A stretch of 64,000 bases of DNA from an uncultured Actinomycetes bacterium (GCA_903884065.1 CAISDL010000059.1:62001-126000); one strand, 5' to 3'. Counted from the first letter of the stretch, positions 33,395 through 43,440 are shown. The notes: generated by a model not told the origin, from the letters alone. Numbers and translations: made by a program.

Positions 33395-36094
33395 ATGACT
33401 CCCTGGCTGGCAGGGTGCGCCCCGCCCTCAGCGGGGCGACGGGGCCGCGAGTTGGCGGTTTCGGCATGGTTGGGTGCCGGGGCGCTCAGTCTGGGCGTCG
33501 GCGCGGCTTTGCTGGTCGGTGCGGGGGTGGCCCATGCCGATGCCGACCCCGGCAGCGCCGCGCACGGGTCCCGGGGGGCCGGCGCCGCGAAGTCCTCGGG
33601 AACCTCCCAGAACGGCCCGCGCTCGCCCCGGGCGACCGCATCCACGCGTTCCTCGGCAGCCCGTGCTTCGGCCGCCGCGCCGCCGTCGCAGGGCGACCCG
33701 GTGCGACAGCGGCCACGTCCGGCCGCCGCTGGGCCGGCACCGCACACCGCCCCTACCGCGGCAGCGGCGACGCCGCCGGCGAGTGGCCCGGCCCACGCCG
33801 CGGCGACGGGGGGACCGATCTCCGGCGTCGTCCGGATCTTCGTCGGCAATGGCACCGCGGACAAGCCGAACGCGGGCCTCCTGCTGGGCAATGGCTACAG
33901 CTGGACCGGCTACGGCGGAGCGTGCACCAACGGTCCCTGCGACGGCGGCAGGGGCGGCCTGGTCGGCAGCGGCGGCAACGGATTTCACGGCGGCAATGGT
34001 GGCAACGCCGGGTGGTTCGGCGCGGGCGGCAACGGCGGGGACGCGGCCATCCCGGGCGGCACCGGCGGACGCGGCGGCACCGGTGGGCTGATATTCGGCA
34101 ATGGCGGCGCCGGCGGCAGTGGGGCCGCCCAACCGGACCGGACTACCGGCGGAGTCGGCGGGGCCGGCGGCGACGGCGGCACCGGGTCGTTGATCTTCGG
34201 CGCCGGCGGCGCCGGTGGCGCCGGCGGCCAGGGAGTCGTTACAGGCGGTGCCGGCGGAAAGGGCGGCGACACAGGCTTTTTCGGACTGTGGCACATCTTC
34301 TTCAAGCCCGGCTCCGGCGGCAACGGGGGCTTCGGCACCGAGGCGGGCGGCAGGGGTGGCGACGGCGGTGACGTCGGTCTGCTGTCGGTGTGGGGAACCG
34401 GAGCGGTCGGTGGGATCGGCGGCGGCGGCGGGATCGGCGGAAGCGGAGGCTCCGGGGGCCGGGGCGGCCTGCTGGTCGGCGACGGAGGCGGTGGCGGGGC
34501 CGGCGGCGGCGCGATCCTGGGGGCCGGGGGTGCAGGCGGCGACGGCGGTGCCACGGGGTGGTTGTCGTTGGGGGGCAATGGCGGTGCCGGCGGCGGCGGC
34601 GGTGCCGGCGGCACCGGCACGGCCAGTCAGGTCCCGGGGATCCCCGGAGATCCCGGTGGAGCCGGCGGGATGGGCGGCGACGGGGGTAACGGCGGTTGGG
34701 TCTTCGGCCGGGGCGGAACCGGCGGGCCCGGCGGAACCGGCGGCACGGGCGGCAAGGGCGGCGCCCATGCCGTCGGCGGTACCGGCGGCCCGGGCGGGGA
34801 CGGCGGCAACGGCGGCGCCGGGCGGACATTGCTTCTCGTCAACACACCGGGCACCGGCGGGACCGGCGGCAACGGCGGGGCCGGCGGCACCGGCGGCGGA
34901 ACCACCGGCGGCACCGGCACCCCAGGCGGCGCAGGGTTCACCGGCAGCACCGACGGGACCGGCGGGAGCGGCGGGGCCGGCGGCACCGGCGGACAACCCA
35001 GCCCGGTCGTCTCGCTGTTCGCCACCGTGGCGGCCAATCCCGTGACGGCCGTCAAGGATCTCAGCGGCAATCTCTGGTTCGGCAACGCCGACCCGAGCGG
35101 AACGGCGCCGTTCGTGACCCGGGTCAGCGGCGCCCTCGGGAGCCAGAACCCGACCACCACCACCATCGACGCCGGTGTGCTCGATCCGGTGACGGCGACC
35201 GTCGACAACGCCGGGCGAGTGTGGTTCGGCGAGACGGGTGGGGGCAAGAAGGTTGTCCGCATCAGCGGCGATCTCTCGGGGACGCCGACGGTCTCCGTGT
35301 TCGATACACCGGTGACCGACCCGGCCTGGCCGGTCGTCGATCCCAACGGCAATCTCTGGTTCGGCAGCTTCGACCCCAAGACCCACCTGATCGTGCGGGT
35401 CAGCGGCGACCTCGGTGGCTCCCCGACGATCACCGCATTCGACACCGGCGTGCCCAATCCGGTCACCGCGGTGGTCGACGGCGACGGCAATCTCTGGTTC
35501 GGGAATTTCGTCGGCGACGGCAGCAGTTCGGTCGTGCGGGTCAGCGGTGACCTCGCCGGCACCCCGACGATCAATACCTTCGACACCGGTGTGATCAAGC
35601 CGGACTTCCCCGTGGTCGACAACACCGGCCAGTTGTGGTTCGGCAACGACTCGGGGTCGACGACGTTGGTGCGCATCGGTGGTGACCTCTCCGGCACCCC
35701 GACGGTGACCGGCTTCGACACCACCATTGCCAACGTCCGCACCGGCACCGTCGACGGAAACGGCGCGGTCTGGTTCGGAAACACGGCCGCCGGCACCATG
35801 GTCGTACGGATCGCCGGCGACCTGACCGGCCAGCCTCAGTTCACGCTGTTCGACACCGGTGTCGCCGGGCCGTCGATTCCGATCGTCGACGACGACGGGG
35901 CGCTGTGGTTCGGAAACGACAGCGCCAGCACCATGGTGGTCCGCATCGACGGCGACCTGGCCGGCACTCCGACCATCACGCTGATCGATACGAACCTTCC
36001 GTCAGCGGGCTTCCCGATCACCGACGACCTGGGCGACATCTGGTTCGGCACAACCGATCCCGCCGGCAGCGCGAACCTCGCGCGCCTCAGCTGA
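33395..36094 (+). CDS. Secreted PGRS protein with a C-terminal beta-propeller
   Basis: An 899-residue exported protein. Signal peptide (residues 15-50, ending AHADAD), Ser/Ala-rich linker, entry motif [20 protein letters not shown] near 148 with a Cys pair (ACTNGPC), and a GGxGG PGRS region to about 530. From 535 eight repeats of about 40-45 residues each carry (L/V/I)WFG(N/S/E/T) preceded by a GNL or GDGN turn, with VxRVSGDL. This resembles virginiamycin B lyase (Vgb)/NHL propellers, a typical binding scaffold. ATG 33395 follows AGGAGA. Function of the propeller is unknown. Confidence 0.85.
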   Translation: MTPWLAGCAPPSAGRRGRELAVSAWLGAGALSLGVGAALLVGAGVAHADADPGSAAHGSRGAGAAKSSGTSQNGPRSPRATASTRSSAARASAAAPPSQGDPVRQRPRPAAAGPAPHTAPTAAAATPPASGPAHAAATGGPISGVVRIFVGNGTADKPNAGLLLGNGYSWTGYGGACTNGPCDGGRGGLVGSGGNGFHGGNGGNAGWFGAGGNGGDAAIPGGTGGRGGTGGLIFGNGGAGGSGAAQPDRTTGGVGGAGGDGGTGSLIFGAGGAGGAGGQGVVTGGAGGKGGDTGFFGLWHIFFKPGSGGNGGFGTEAGGRGGDGGDVGLLSVWGTGAVGGIGGGGGIGGSGGSGGRGGLLVGDGGGGGAGGGAILGAGGAGGDGGATGWLSLGGNGGAGGGGGAGGTGTASQVPGIPGDPGGAGGMGGDGGNGGWVFGRGGTGGPGGTGGTGGKGGAHAVGGTGGPGGDGGNGGAGRTLLLVNTPGTGGTGGNGGAGGTGGGTTGGTGTPGGAGFTGSTDGTGGSGGAGGTGGQPSPVVSLFATVAANPVTAVKDLSGNLWFGNADPSGTAPFVTRVSGALGSQNPTTTTIDAGVLDPVTATVDNAGRVWFGETGGGKKVVRISGDLSGTPTVSVFDTPVTDPAWPVVDPNGNLWFGSFDPKTHLIVRVSGDLGGSPTITAFDTGVPNPVTAVVDGDGNLWFGNFVGDGSSSVVRVSGDLAGTPTINTFDTGVIKPDFPVVDNTGQLWFGNDSGSTTLVRIGGDLSGTPTVTGFDTTIANVRTGTVDGNGAVWFGNTAAGTMVVRIAGDLTGQPQFTLFDTGVAGPSIPIVDDDGALWFGNDSASTMVVRIDGDLAGTPTITLIDTNLPSAGFPITDDLGDIWFGTTDPAGSANLARLS

Positions 36095-36626
36095 TTCCGC
36101 GAAGCACCAACCGCACGGCGTACTCGCAGTCGTCCGGGGTGATGGGACGGTCGTAGATGAGCACGGGAAGGCACACCGAGAGTGTCAACGTGTCGATGGT
36201 GCGGCCCGTATCGGTCGTCGGGGAACACTCACCGCGCTCGATTCCCCGCCGGACGATCACGGCGGCCCAGTCGTGGCGACTCTTGAAGTAGGCCTCCCGA
36301 GCGCCCGCCAGATCCCAGTCGGTGGGTCTGACGATCAACGAGTCCAGCAGTCGGCGCCCGGTAGGGGTGTTCACCATCTCGGCATACGAGGTCGCGTAGA
36401 GCAGCAAATCGCCGTAGAGCGTGCCGGTGTCGGGAACAACCGGCAGATGCCGCGATGAGTAGGACATGATGGTCGCGGCGAAAAGTTCGGGGGTGTTGGG
36501 CCACAACTGCTGGACCGTGCGGGTCTCGACACCCGCCCTCGCCGCGACTTTCTCCAGCGTGAAGGTGGCGCCGTTGGTGACCTTCAACTCGTCGAGGGCT
36601 GCATCGAGGATCAACTCGCGTATCAC
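36087..36626 (-). CDS. TetR-family regulator
   Basis: A 179-residue transcription regulator. The N-terminal helix-turn-helix is [20 protein letters not shown] near residues 22-41. The ligand domain is helical without recognisable motif; it follows the TetR_C type seen in mycobacteria ([12 protein letters not shown]). The GTG start 36626 is divergent from the APC permease at 36748, its likely target. Its 3' end overlaps the propeller gene by eight bases. Confidence 0.85.
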   Translation of the reverse strand: MIRELILDAALDELKVTNGATFTLEKVAARAGVETRTVQQLWPNTPELFAATIMSYSSRHLPVVPDTGTLYGDLLLYATSYAEMVNTPTGRRLLDSLIVRPTDWDLAGAREAYFKSRHDWAAVIVRRGIERGECSPTTDTGRTIDTLTLSVCLPVLIYDRPITPDDCEYAVRLVLRGIS

Positions 36627-36747
36627 TGGGCCCCTTTTACCGCGACGGCCATGGTGGCGCTCGCGTCGTCTCGACTAGGCACCATGGTCCGATCCGGCAC
36701 TGCGTCGGTCAATGGCTCCAAGGATTCATTCGTGATCTAGTTCCCTC

Positions 36748-37965
36748 ATGTCGGAGCCCATCGACAATGCCGGATTGAAGCGCACTCTCAGCCTGCCCCT
36801 GGTCACCCTCTACGGGCTCGGCAACATCCTTGGCGCGGGAATCTACGTGCTGGTGGGCAAGGTAGCGGGCTTCGCCGGGTCCAGCACCACCCTCGCCTTC
36901 GTCCTCGCGATGGTCACCGCCGCGGTGACCGCGCTGTCGTATATGGAACTCGCGGGCCGCTACCCCGTGAGCGCCAGCGTCTCGGTCTACCTGCACCGGG
37001 CTTTTGGAAAGCGCTGGCTCTCAACGGCAATCGGCCTCACGATGGTCGGCGGCGGAGTCGCCTCCGCGGCGGCACTGGCCCAGGGCTTCGCCGGCTACCT
37101 GAACTCGTTCGTGGCGGTTCCGACGATCGTGGGCAGCGTGGCCCTACTGGTGGTGCTCGGCGCGATCGCCATCAAAGGGATCGGCGAGTCGGCGAAATTG
37201 GCCGCAGTGCTCACCGGACTGGAAATACTGGGCTTGGCACTGGTCATCTGGTTCGGCCGGAAGGCGTTCACGCACATCGATGTTGGGCGTCTGGTCGCGA
37301 TCGACCCGGCAGTCGGGCTCAGCGGCCTGTTCGCCGGCGCATTCCTGGCCTTCTACGCGTTCATTGGATTCGAGGACATGGTCAATGTGGCCGAAGAGGT
37401 CAGGAATCCTCGTCGAACCATGCCGCTGGCCATCCTGTTTGCGCTCCTGACGTCGACCGTCCTGTACCTGCTCGTCGTTGTCGTCGCGACGACTCTGGTA
37501 TCCCCCGGCGAACTGGCCGGCAGTGCTGCGCCACTGACCCTGGTGTTCGAGCGGAGCGGGGCCGGCCAGGGCGTGTTCCTGAGCCTCATCGGCATGACCG
37601 CCGCGATGAACGGCGTCATCGTGCAGATCATCATGGGCTCGCGGATTCTCTATGGCCTGGCCAACGAGGGCTGGATTCACCGCAAATTCGGCGCGGTGCA
37701 CCGGACCTACCAGACCCCGGTGACGGCCACCCTCGTGGTCCTGGCCGCCATGATCGCCGGAACCGTGCTGCTTCCCCTGGTGTCACTGGCGCAACTCACC
37801 AGCCTTCTGGTGCTCATCATCTTCACCTTGGTGAATGCGTCGTTGATCGTGATCAAGCGGCACCACCGCCATCACGGCGGGTACCTCACCGTTCCCGCCC
37901 CGCTGCCCTACCTCGGAGTGGGACTCTGCCTCGGAACCCTTGTCCTTCAGCTCTTCAACTGGTGA
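36748..37965 (+). CDS. APC-family amino acid permease
   Basis: A 405-residue transporter with about 11-12 helices. LYGLGNILGAGIYVLVG in helix 1 and AFYAFIGFEDMVNVAEEVRNP in helix 6/7 are the APC superfamily substrate/ion signature. It is shorter at the C-terminus than usual eukaryote-like CAT proteins and ends in KRHHRHHGG followed by a final helix. The substrate is probably a cationic or neutral amino acid. No strong ribosome-binding site is seen. Confidence 0.88.
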   Translation: MSEPIDNAGLKRTLSLPLVTLYGLGNILGAGIYVLVGKVAGFAGSSTTLAFVLAMVTAAVTALSYMELAGRYPVSASVSVYLHRAFGKRWLSTAIGLTMVGGGVASAAALAQGFAGYLNSFVAVPTIVGSVALLVVLGAIAIKGIGESAKLAAVLTGLEILGLALVIWFGRKAFTHIDVGRLVAIDPAVGLSGLFAGAFLAFYAFIGFEDMVNVAEEVRNPRRTMPLAILFALLTSTVLYLLVVVVATTLVSPGELAGSAAPLTLVFERSGAGQGVFLSLIGMTAAMNGVIVQIIMGSRILYGLANEGWIHRKFGAVHRTYQTPVTATLVVLAAMIAGTVLLPLVSLAQLTSLLVLIIFTLVNASLIVIKRHHRHHGGYLTVPAPLPYLGVGLCLGTLVLQLFNW

Positions 37966-37995
37966 AGTTCGCCGAGCCGGCTTCGGTATTGGTTG

Positions 37996-38017
37996 TGTGA
38001 AGATTCGCTCAAGAGCC
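37996..38017 (+). promoter_or_regulatory. Putative response regulator box, site 1
   Basis: TGTGAAGATTCGCTCAAGAGCC matches 18 of 22 bases with 40669-40690. It contains AAGA-N7-AAGA, two direct half sites one helical turn apart, typical of OmpR-family binding. It lies 34 bases before the response regulator ATG. Confidence 0.6.
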
Positions 38018-38050
38018 GGAAGCGGCCCGGCGGCGCGGCACGATGAAGGG

Positions 38051-38788
38051 ATGGATGTCATCTCCCAGGTCGCTTCCGGCGGCGCCGACCCGGGCTATCG
38101 CGCCCTGGTTGTCGACGACGAAGCGCCACTGGCCGACGTGGTCGCCAGCTATCTGCAGCGCGATCACTTCGACGTGACGGTGTGCCACACGGGGGCCGAG
38201 GCGCTGTCCGTCGCGCGCGAGGTCGATCCCGATGTGGTGGTGCTGGACCTTGGGTTGCCGGGCATCGACGGACTCGAGGTCTGCCGGCAGTTACGGACCT
38301 TCTCCGACGCCTACGTCGTGATGCTGACCGCCCGCGACACCGAGATGGACACCATCGTCGGGTTGTCCGTCGGGGCAGACGACTATGTGACCAAACCGTT
38401 CAGTCCGCGGGAGTTGGTGGCCCGAATCCGGGCCATGCTGCGCCGGCCCCGCACTGTCGGCGCGGCGGCCGAAGCAGTGCTGCCCGCGCGGGTGTTCGGA
38501 CCGCTGTCGATCGACGTCGCCAGCCGCCAGGTGTTCCTCGACGGTGTGCCGATCGCACTGACGCGCACCGAGTTCGACCTCCTCGCCGCTCTCTCGTCGC
38601 GCCCGGGTGTGGTGTGGAGTCGGCGCCAGCTCATCGAGACGGTATGGGGCGAGCCGTGGGTGGGCAACGACCACCTCGTCGACGTCCACGTCGGACACCT
38701 GCGGCGCAAACTCGCCGACGACCCCGCCGACCCCCGCTTCGTGTTCACCGTGCGCGGGGTGGGCTACCGGATGGGCAGCGGCGCGTGA
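38051..38788 (+). CDS. OmpR-family response regulator
   Basis: A 245-residue regulator. Receiver domain: VVDDEAPLADVV, phospho-Asp in VVVLDLGLPGIDGLEV, and TKPFSPRELVARI. The winged helix ends in RFVFTVRGVGYRMG. ATG 38051 is used; the upstream frame is open but contains the promoter motif. The stop overlaps the kinase start (GTGA). Confidence 0.93.
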   Translation: MDVISQVASGGADPGYRALVVDDEAPLADVVASYLQRDHFDVTVCHTGAEALSVAREVDPDVVVLDLGLPGIDGLEVCRQLRTFSDAYVVMLTARDTEMDTIVGLSVGADDYVTKPFSPRELVARIRAMLRRPRTVGAAAEAVLPARVFGPLSIDVASRQVFLDGVPIALTRTEFDLLAALSSRPGVVWSRRQLIETVWGEPWVGNDHLVDVHVGHLRRKLADDPADPRFVFTVRGVGYRMGSGA

Positions 38789-39942
38789 CGGCGCCGACGC
38801 GGCCGACCGGCTTCGGGATGAGTCGGCGGCTTCTGCTCGCCCAGACCCTGGTCCTGCTGGCCGGAGGGGTCACCACCGGGTTGGTGGCGGCCATGGTCGG
38901 GCCTCCGCTGTTCCGCGAACACCTGCACCGGGCCGGGGTGGCTGACGACTCCAATGAGCAGTTCCACGCCGAGCAGGCCTACCAGCATGCCACCGCGCTG
39001 TCGATCACGGTGGCGATCACGGTCGCTGCGCTGACCGCGTTCGTGGTCACCGCATACCTCAGCCGGCGCCTGCAACGCTCGCTCGCCGAGGTGTCGGCGG
39101 CGGCGTCCGCAGTCGCCGAGGGGCACTACGACATTCGGGTCGCCCCTCCCCGGCTCGGCGACGAATTCGACTACCTGGCAACCGCGTTCAACCGGATGGC
39201 CGAGCGCCTCCAAGGCGTGGAGTCGACCCGTCGCCAGTTGTTCGGCGACCTGGCCCACGAGATCCGCACCCCGGTGTCGGTGCTGGAGGCCTATCTCGAA
39301 GCCGTCGAGGACGGGGTGAAAACCCTTGACCCGCAGACCATCGCGATGCTGCGCGAGCAGACCGGCCGGCTGGTGCGCTTCTCCGCCGATGCCGCGGCCC
39401 TGGCACAGGCCGAAGATGCGCACGCCGCCATCGCACCGCGATGGGTGGATGCCCGCGACCTGCTCGGTGCGGTCAGTGCGACCGTCGCCGACCGCTACGC
39501 CGCCAAGGACGTGGAGCTTCGCACCGTTGCCGGTGACGCCGGCCGGTTGTGGGCCGACGGGCAACGGCTCAACCAGGTCCTGGGCAACCTGCTCGACAAC
39601 GCGCTGCGCCACACACCGGCCGGCGGCAACGTCAGCCTCACCGCCTCCCGGTCCGGCGCCGACGTCGTGTTCACCGTCGCCGACGACGGCGAGGGGATCG
39701 CCGCCGAGCATCTCCCGCATATCTTCGAACGGTTCTACCGCGCCGATTTCGCCCGCGACCGGGGGCGCGGAGGTTCCGGGATCGGACTGGCCATCGTCAA
39801 GGCGCTGACCGAGGCCCACGGCGGCCAGGTCAGCGTGGCCAGCCGCGGCCCCGGGCACGGCACCACCTTCACCGTGTCAGTTCCGATCCGCACGCCGGCA
39901 CTGGCGCGGGCCGGCGTCGAGGGCGTCCCGACCGGTTCGTAA
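38785..39942 (+). CDS. Sensor histidine kinase
   Basis: A 385-residue kinase. Helix 1 at about 15-40, a short outer loop rich in His (EHLHRAGVADDSNEQFHAEQ), helix 2 near 75-95, HAMP, HisKA with GDLAHEIRTPVSVLEAYLEA and phospho-His near 158, then the ATPase with NLLDNALRHT, DDGEGI and GGSGIGLAIVKA. The short His-rich sensor loop suggests a metal (copper or iron) or redox signal. It pairs with the regulator upstream and by motif with the DUF305/FTR1 region. Confidence 0.92.
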   Translation: MTAPTRPTGFGMSRRLLLAQTLVLLAGGVTTGLVAAMVGPPLFREHLHRAGVADDSNEQFHAEQAYQHATALSITVAITVAALTAFVVTAYLSRRLQRSLAEVSAAASAVAEGHYDIRVAPPRLGDEFDYLATAFNRMAERLQGVESTRRQLFGDLAHEIRTPVSVLEAYLEAVEDGVKTLDPQTIAMLREQTGRLVRFSADAAALAQAEDAHAAIAPRWVDARDLLGAVSATVADRYAAKDVELRTVAGDAGRLWADGQRLNQVLGNLLDNALRHTPAGGNVSLTASRSGADVVFTVADDGEGIAAEHLPHIFERFYRADFARDRGRGGSGIGLAIVKALTEAHGGQVSVASRGPGHGTTFTVSVPIRTPALARAGVEGVPTGS

Positions 39943-39945
39943 CCC

Positions 39946-40599
39946 CTACAGCGAGGTGAGGATCTGGTTCATGGTGTCGATCTCCTTCTGCTGACTGGTC
40001 AGGATCGCCTTGGCCATCGCAATGGCCTCGGGGAACTGACCGTCCTTGATCTCGGTCTGCGCCATGGTCAGTGCGCCCTGGTGATGCTTGATCATCCCGG
40101 TCAGGGCCAACGTGCTGGCCTCGACGCCGTCGGCGTTCTTCAAGGCCTCCATGTCGGCCTGCGACATCATGCCGTCCATGCCGTCCATGCCGGGCATGTC
40201 ACCCATGCCGCCCATTCCCGGCATACCGCTCATCGCGGGCATTCCGCTCATCGGCATCCCCCACTGCGTCATCCAGCCCTGCATCTGCTCGATCTCCGGA
40301 CCCTGGGCGGCCTTGATCTGCGTGGCAAGTTCGACCACCCGCGGGTCGATGCCCTGCTTGGCCAGGATGATGTCGCTCATCTCGACCGCCTGCTGATGGT
40401 GCGGGATCATCATGTGGGCGAAGTTCATGTCGGCCTGGTTGTGCGCCGCGGCTTCCGCGGAGGCCGAGGTCTGAGTCGACGCCGCCGCCGACGATGACGT
40501 CGCTTCCTTGGTGCCCGAGTTGCTACACGCGCCGATGAGGGCCACCGCGGCCAGCGCAGCCATCCCGGTCGACACAGTCCTTGAATTCCTCACAAACAT
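39946..40599 (-). CDS. DUF305 lipoprotein with Met-rich segment
   Basis: A 217-residue exported lipoprotein. The lipobox is LIGAC. DUF305 signatures are FAHMMIPHHQQAVEMSD and TGMIKHHQGALTMA, two His-pair motifs on ferritin-like helices. Between them is a Met/Gly-rich stretch (QWGMPMSGMPAMSGMPGMGG) typical of Cu(I)-binding proteins. It probably binds copper or iron outside the cell. ATG 40599 has AGGA five bases upstream. A response-regulator-like box lies about 70 bases upstream. Confidence 0.88.
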   Translation of the reverse strand: MFVRNSRTVSTGMAALAAVALIGACSNSGTKEATSSSAAASTQTSASAEAAAHNQADMNFAHMMIPHHQQAVEMSDIILAKQGIDPRVVELATQIKAAQGPEIEQMQGWMTQWGMPMSGMPAMSGMPGMGGMGDMPGMDGMDGMMSQADMEALKNADGVEASTLALTGMIKHHQGALTMAQTEIKDGQFPEAIAMAKAILTSQQKEIDTMNQILTSL

Positions 40600-40668
40600 C
40601 CCTTTCCTAGCTAGTTCCACCTTCGCCGTCCAGCCTTCCGGCCCTCGATAGGGCTGTCCTAGCGGTTC

Positions 40669-40690
40669 TGTGAAGATCCGATAAAGAACC
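40669..40690. promoter_or_regulatory. Putative response regulator box, site 2
   Basis: TGTGAAGATCCGATAAAGAACC, the second copy of the motif at 37996-38017, with the same AAGA-N7-AAGA spacing. It lies between the divergent DUF305 and FTR1 genes. Confidence 0.6.
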
Positions 40691-40761
40691 GTGCCTCCGC
40701 ACCGGCCTGCGAATACCGACCCCGCCTTGCACTGCCGGGCGCCGCGAAGATACTCTCGACT

Positions 40762-40780
40762 TTAGGTTAGGCAACCATAA
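40762..40780. promoter_or_regulatory. IdeR iron box
   Basis: TTAGGTTAGGCAACCATAA matches 16 of 19 positions of the IdeR/DtxR consensus TTAGGTTAGGCTAACCTAA. It lies 15 bases before the FTR1 ATG, so Fe2+-IdeR would block transcription when iron is sufficient. Confidence 0.85.
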
Positions 40781-40795
40781 CTTGAGGAGGCGACG

Positions 40796-41722
40796 ATGAC
40801 GGGACTGCTGGGCGGGCACTGGGCCGCCGATCTCGCCCTCTCGACGCCGAAAATCTCCGCCCAATTGGTGGGCAGCGGTCTGATCGGGCTGCGCGAGGGC
40901 CTGGAAGCCAGCATCGTTGTGATGATCCTGGTCGCCTTCCTGGTGAAGTCCGATCGCCGGGATGCGCTGCGCTGGGTCTGGCTCGGGGTGGGAGCGGCCG
41001 TCCTGATGACGATCGCCGTGTTCCTGGGCATCCGCTACGGCGCCTACGGCATCACCGGTCTGACCGCTGAAGCGATCGCCGGCATCGCGTCCCTGGTCGC
41101 GGTCACGATCGTCACCTCCATGGTCTTGTGGATGCGGCGCGCGTCGGCGGGACTGTCGGGCGAACTCCGCGCCGGGATGTCGCAGGCCCTGGAGACCGGC
41201 GGAGTCGCGGTGGCGATGCTGTCCTTCCTCGCCGTGGGCCGGGAGGGTTTCGAGACTGCACTGTTCATGGTCGGCTATGCCGAAGCCGAAACCGCTTGGC
41301 CGCTCATAGGTTTGGTCATCGGCGTCATCGCGGCCGCGGGCATCGCGTGGGCCATGTATGCGGGCGCTGTCCGCATCGACCTCGCGAAGTTCTTCACCTA
41401 CACCGGGCTGTTCCTGATCATCGTCGCCGCCGGGATCCTGTCCTACGGCATCGGCGCACTGCAGACGGTCGGATGGCTGCCAGGGCATGGCCACCGCGCC
41501 TTCGACATCAGCGGATCGCTGGACTGGTCGGCGTGGTACGGCCAGATTCTGCAAGGTGTCGTCAACATCACCCCCACCCCCACGGCGCTGCAGCTGCTCG
41601 CCTGGCTGACCTACCTCGTCGTCGTCATTGCACTGTTCCTGCGCACTCGCGGCGGCGGCAGTGCCCGTGAGCCGATGGCCGCTCCCGCGCCGACCAGCGT
41701 TTCCGCAACGCCTGCTGCATAG
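40796..41722 (+). CDS. efeU: FTR1/EfeU-type iron permease
   Basis: A 308-residue permease of the FTR1 family with seven helices. The two iron-binding motifs are GLREGLEASIVVM (R-E-G-L-E) near 34 and GREGFETALFMVG near 145. Such permeases import iron, in EfeUOB with the lipoprotein EfeO. GAGGAGG precedes ATG 40796, and an IdeR box lies in the promoter, as expected for an iron uptake gene. EfeB is absent. Confidence 0.93.
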   Translation: MTGLLGGHWAADLALSTPKISAQLVGSGLIGLREGLEASIVVMILVAFLVKSDRRDALRWVWLGVGAAVLMTIAVFLGIRYGAYGITGLTAEAIAGIASLVAVTIVTSMVLWMRRASAGLSGELRAGMSQALETGGVAVAMLSFLAVGREGFETALFMVGYAEAETAWPLIGLVIGVIAAAGIAWAMYAGAVRIDLAKFFTYTGLFLIIVAAGILSYGIGALQTVGWLPGHGHRAFDISGSLDWSAWYGQILQGVVNITPTPTALQLLAWLTYLVVVIALFLRTRGGGSAREPMAAPAPTSVSATPAA

Positions 41723-41741
41723 TCCCCGAAAGGTGAACCAC

Positions 41742-42152
41742 GTGATTGAGTACCCCCGTGCCACGGCAACCTCGGCCGCCCTGGCGGCCGTCCTGATCGG
41801 CGGCGCGCTCGCCGGCTGCGCCGCCAAGGAAGCCAAGGACACCGCAAAGGCCGAAAACCCAAGCGGCAGTTCGGCTCAGATCACCGTCGACGCCTCCGAC
41901 AGCGCGTGCACACTGTCGGCCAACCAGGCCGGCACGGGCAAGCGCACCTTCGTCGTCACCAACAACGGCTCCAAGGTGACCGAGTTCTACGTCTACGGCA
42001 AGGACGACCGGGTGCTCGCCGAGGCGGAGAACATCTCCCCCGGCCTGCAGCGCTCCCTCGACGTCGATTTCACCGAACCCGGCACCTACCGGACCGCCTG
42101 CAAGCCCGGCATGACGGGCGATGGGATCAGCGCCGAATTGACCGTGCGCTGA
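41742..42152 (+). CDS. Cupredoxin-like EfeO-type lipoprotein
   Basis: A 136-residue lipoprotein (lipobox ALAGC). The domain ITVDASDSACTLSANQAGTG...FVVTNNGSKVTEFYVYG ending in GTYRTACKPGMTG is the cupredoxin-like N-terminal domain of EfeO. The C-terminal M75 peptidase-like domain is missing, so this is a short EfeO. It probably receives or binds iron/copper for the FTR1 permease, 20 bases upstream. GTG 41742 has GAAAGG. Confidence 0.85.
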   Translation: MIEYPRATATSAALAAVLIGGALAGCAAKEAKDTAKAENPSGSSAQITVDASDSACTLSANQAGTGKRTFVVTNNGSKVTEFYVYGKDDRVLAEAENISPGLQRSLDVDFTEPGTYRTACKPGMTGDGISAELTVR

Positions 42153-42156
42153 ACGA

Positions 42157-43440
42157 TCAGCCGAATCGGTGGCTGACCAGCGTCCAGCGGTTGCCGTCAG
42201 CGTCCCGCCGATAGGACAATTCGCGAAGGGATGCCCGCGCCAGCGCCAGGCCCCGCCCGTTCTCTGCCATCACATCCGGCATGCGAACCGATGCGAGGTC
42301 CAGGTCCACCTCAGCGGGCAAACCGTCATCGGTGAACTCGATGTGCACCTGATCGGCGAGCACCCACAGGTCCATCCGGACATGCAGATCCCGACCACGA
42401 CCCGCATGTTCGATGATGTTGCTGCCGACTTCGGCGGCGGCGATGGTCACTTCGATGCGCGTGGACTCGGGCACTTCGAGGTGCTGCGCCCACGCATTGT
42501 CGAGGGTCCGCTGGAGTTCGGCGAGAAAATCCGGGCTTGCGGCGAGCGTGGCTCCGGCCCTGGGGTTGGCCAGCATCCAGAACGGCTTTCCCACCGATGT
42601 GCCGGCTGACCGGAGACGCTTGGCGAGATCGCGGTAACGCCGACCGTGAACACGGTCGCGCAGGATGGTCCACAGCACCCGGAAACCGTCCCGGATCGCG
42701 TTCAGATTGGTCTCGCCGAAGTACCGGTCGTACTCGTAACTCGGCACCTCGATGATGATGGCCTTCGCGAAGGCGAAGCGGCCGATGATCATCGTTTCGA
42801 TCTCGAAGCCGTCGCCGGTCTGTGGATCTTCCGCGGCGGGGTCGGGCAGGCAGAGCACCGGGAGTTGATCGGCCCAGAAGGCGTTGAAGCCGTAGCACAG
42901 GTCACTGAAGCGGGTCCCGGTCATCCCGCTGGCCAGGAGGTTGAGTCCGCGGTTGCCCAGGGAGCGGAACTGGGTGATGTCCTGGCTGCCGCCGCCGGCG
43001 GAGAATCGGCTGCCTTTGGCAAGGTCGGCGCCCCGGGTGAGGGCTTCGACGAAACGGGGGATCTCGTGCGGATCCGCCGATCCGTCGATGTCGAAGGTGA
43101 CGATGACGTCGCCGTTGACCTCATCGAACCCGCACACCAGGGCATTGCCCTTCCCCTTGCGGGTTTGGTAGATGACCCTCGCCGAGGGCAGTGCCTCCAC
43201 CGCGGCGCGGGCCGACTCGTGGTCGTCCTCACTGACGACGACGATGACCTCGAAGAAGCTGCTCAGGTACGGCAGGATCTCGCGAATATTGTCGGCCTCG
43301 TCCTTCGCCGGCACGACGACGCTGACCCGCGGGTGCGGCGGTCGGAGGCCGCGCCGGCCAAGCGCACGGTCGCCGGCGTAATCGAATTCCAGCGTGGCCG
43401 TCGTGGGACCGAATGTGGACTCGGTGAGTTCGGCGGTCAT
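42157..43440 (-). CDS. GT2 glycosyltransferase fused to a serine-kinase-type HATPase
   Basis: A 427-residue fusion. Residues about 38-245 form a family 2 glycosyltransferase with VSVVVPAKDEADNIREILPY, TFDIDGSADPHEIPRF and YGFNAFW. Residues about 290-427 are an RsbW/anti-sigma-type HATPase: EVGSNIIEHAG (N box), HIEFTDDGLP, and ENGRGLALARASLREL (G box). A cytosolic GT2 joined to a sigma-factor-regulating kinase fold is unusual. ATG 43440. It lies two genes from the PAS/SpoIIE phosphatase, so the pair may form part of a partner-switching system that controls a sugar-transfer reaction. Confidence 0.88.
   Translation of the reverse strand: MTAELTESTFGPTTATLEFDYAGDRALGRRGLRPPHPRVSVVVPAKDEADNIREILPYLSSFFEVIVVVSEDDHESARAAVEALPSARVIYQTRKGKGNALVCGFDEVNGDVIVTFDIDGSADPHEIPRFVEALTRGADLAKGSRFSAGGGSQDITQFRSLGNRGLNLLASGMTGTRFSDLCYGFNAFWADQLPVLCLPDPAAEDPQTGDGFEIETMIIGRFAFAKAIIIEVPSYEYDRYFGETNLNAIRDGFRVLWTILRDRVHGRRYRDLAKRLRSAGTSVGKPFWMLANPRAGATLAASPDFLAELQRTLDNAWAQHLEVPESTRIEVTIAAAEVGSNIIEHAGRGRDLHVRMDLWVLADQVHIEFTDDGLPAEVDLDLASVRMPDVMAENGRGLALARASLRELSYRRDADGNRWTLVSHRFG

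Noticed and set aside
34000..35000. CRISPR array suggested by dense short repeats in PGRS regions
   Set aside because: The repeats are coding, multiple of three or nine in period, without unique spacers, and there are no cas genes.
33428..35386. Long open frames opposite PGRS genes (also on the + strand over 43.4-49.8 kb and 55.7-57.5 kb)
   Set aside because: They arise from GGC/GCC repeats, which are open in several frames. Their products are Pro/Arg/Ala-rich low complexity without domain motifs, while the PGRS frame has a signal peptide and C-terminal domains.
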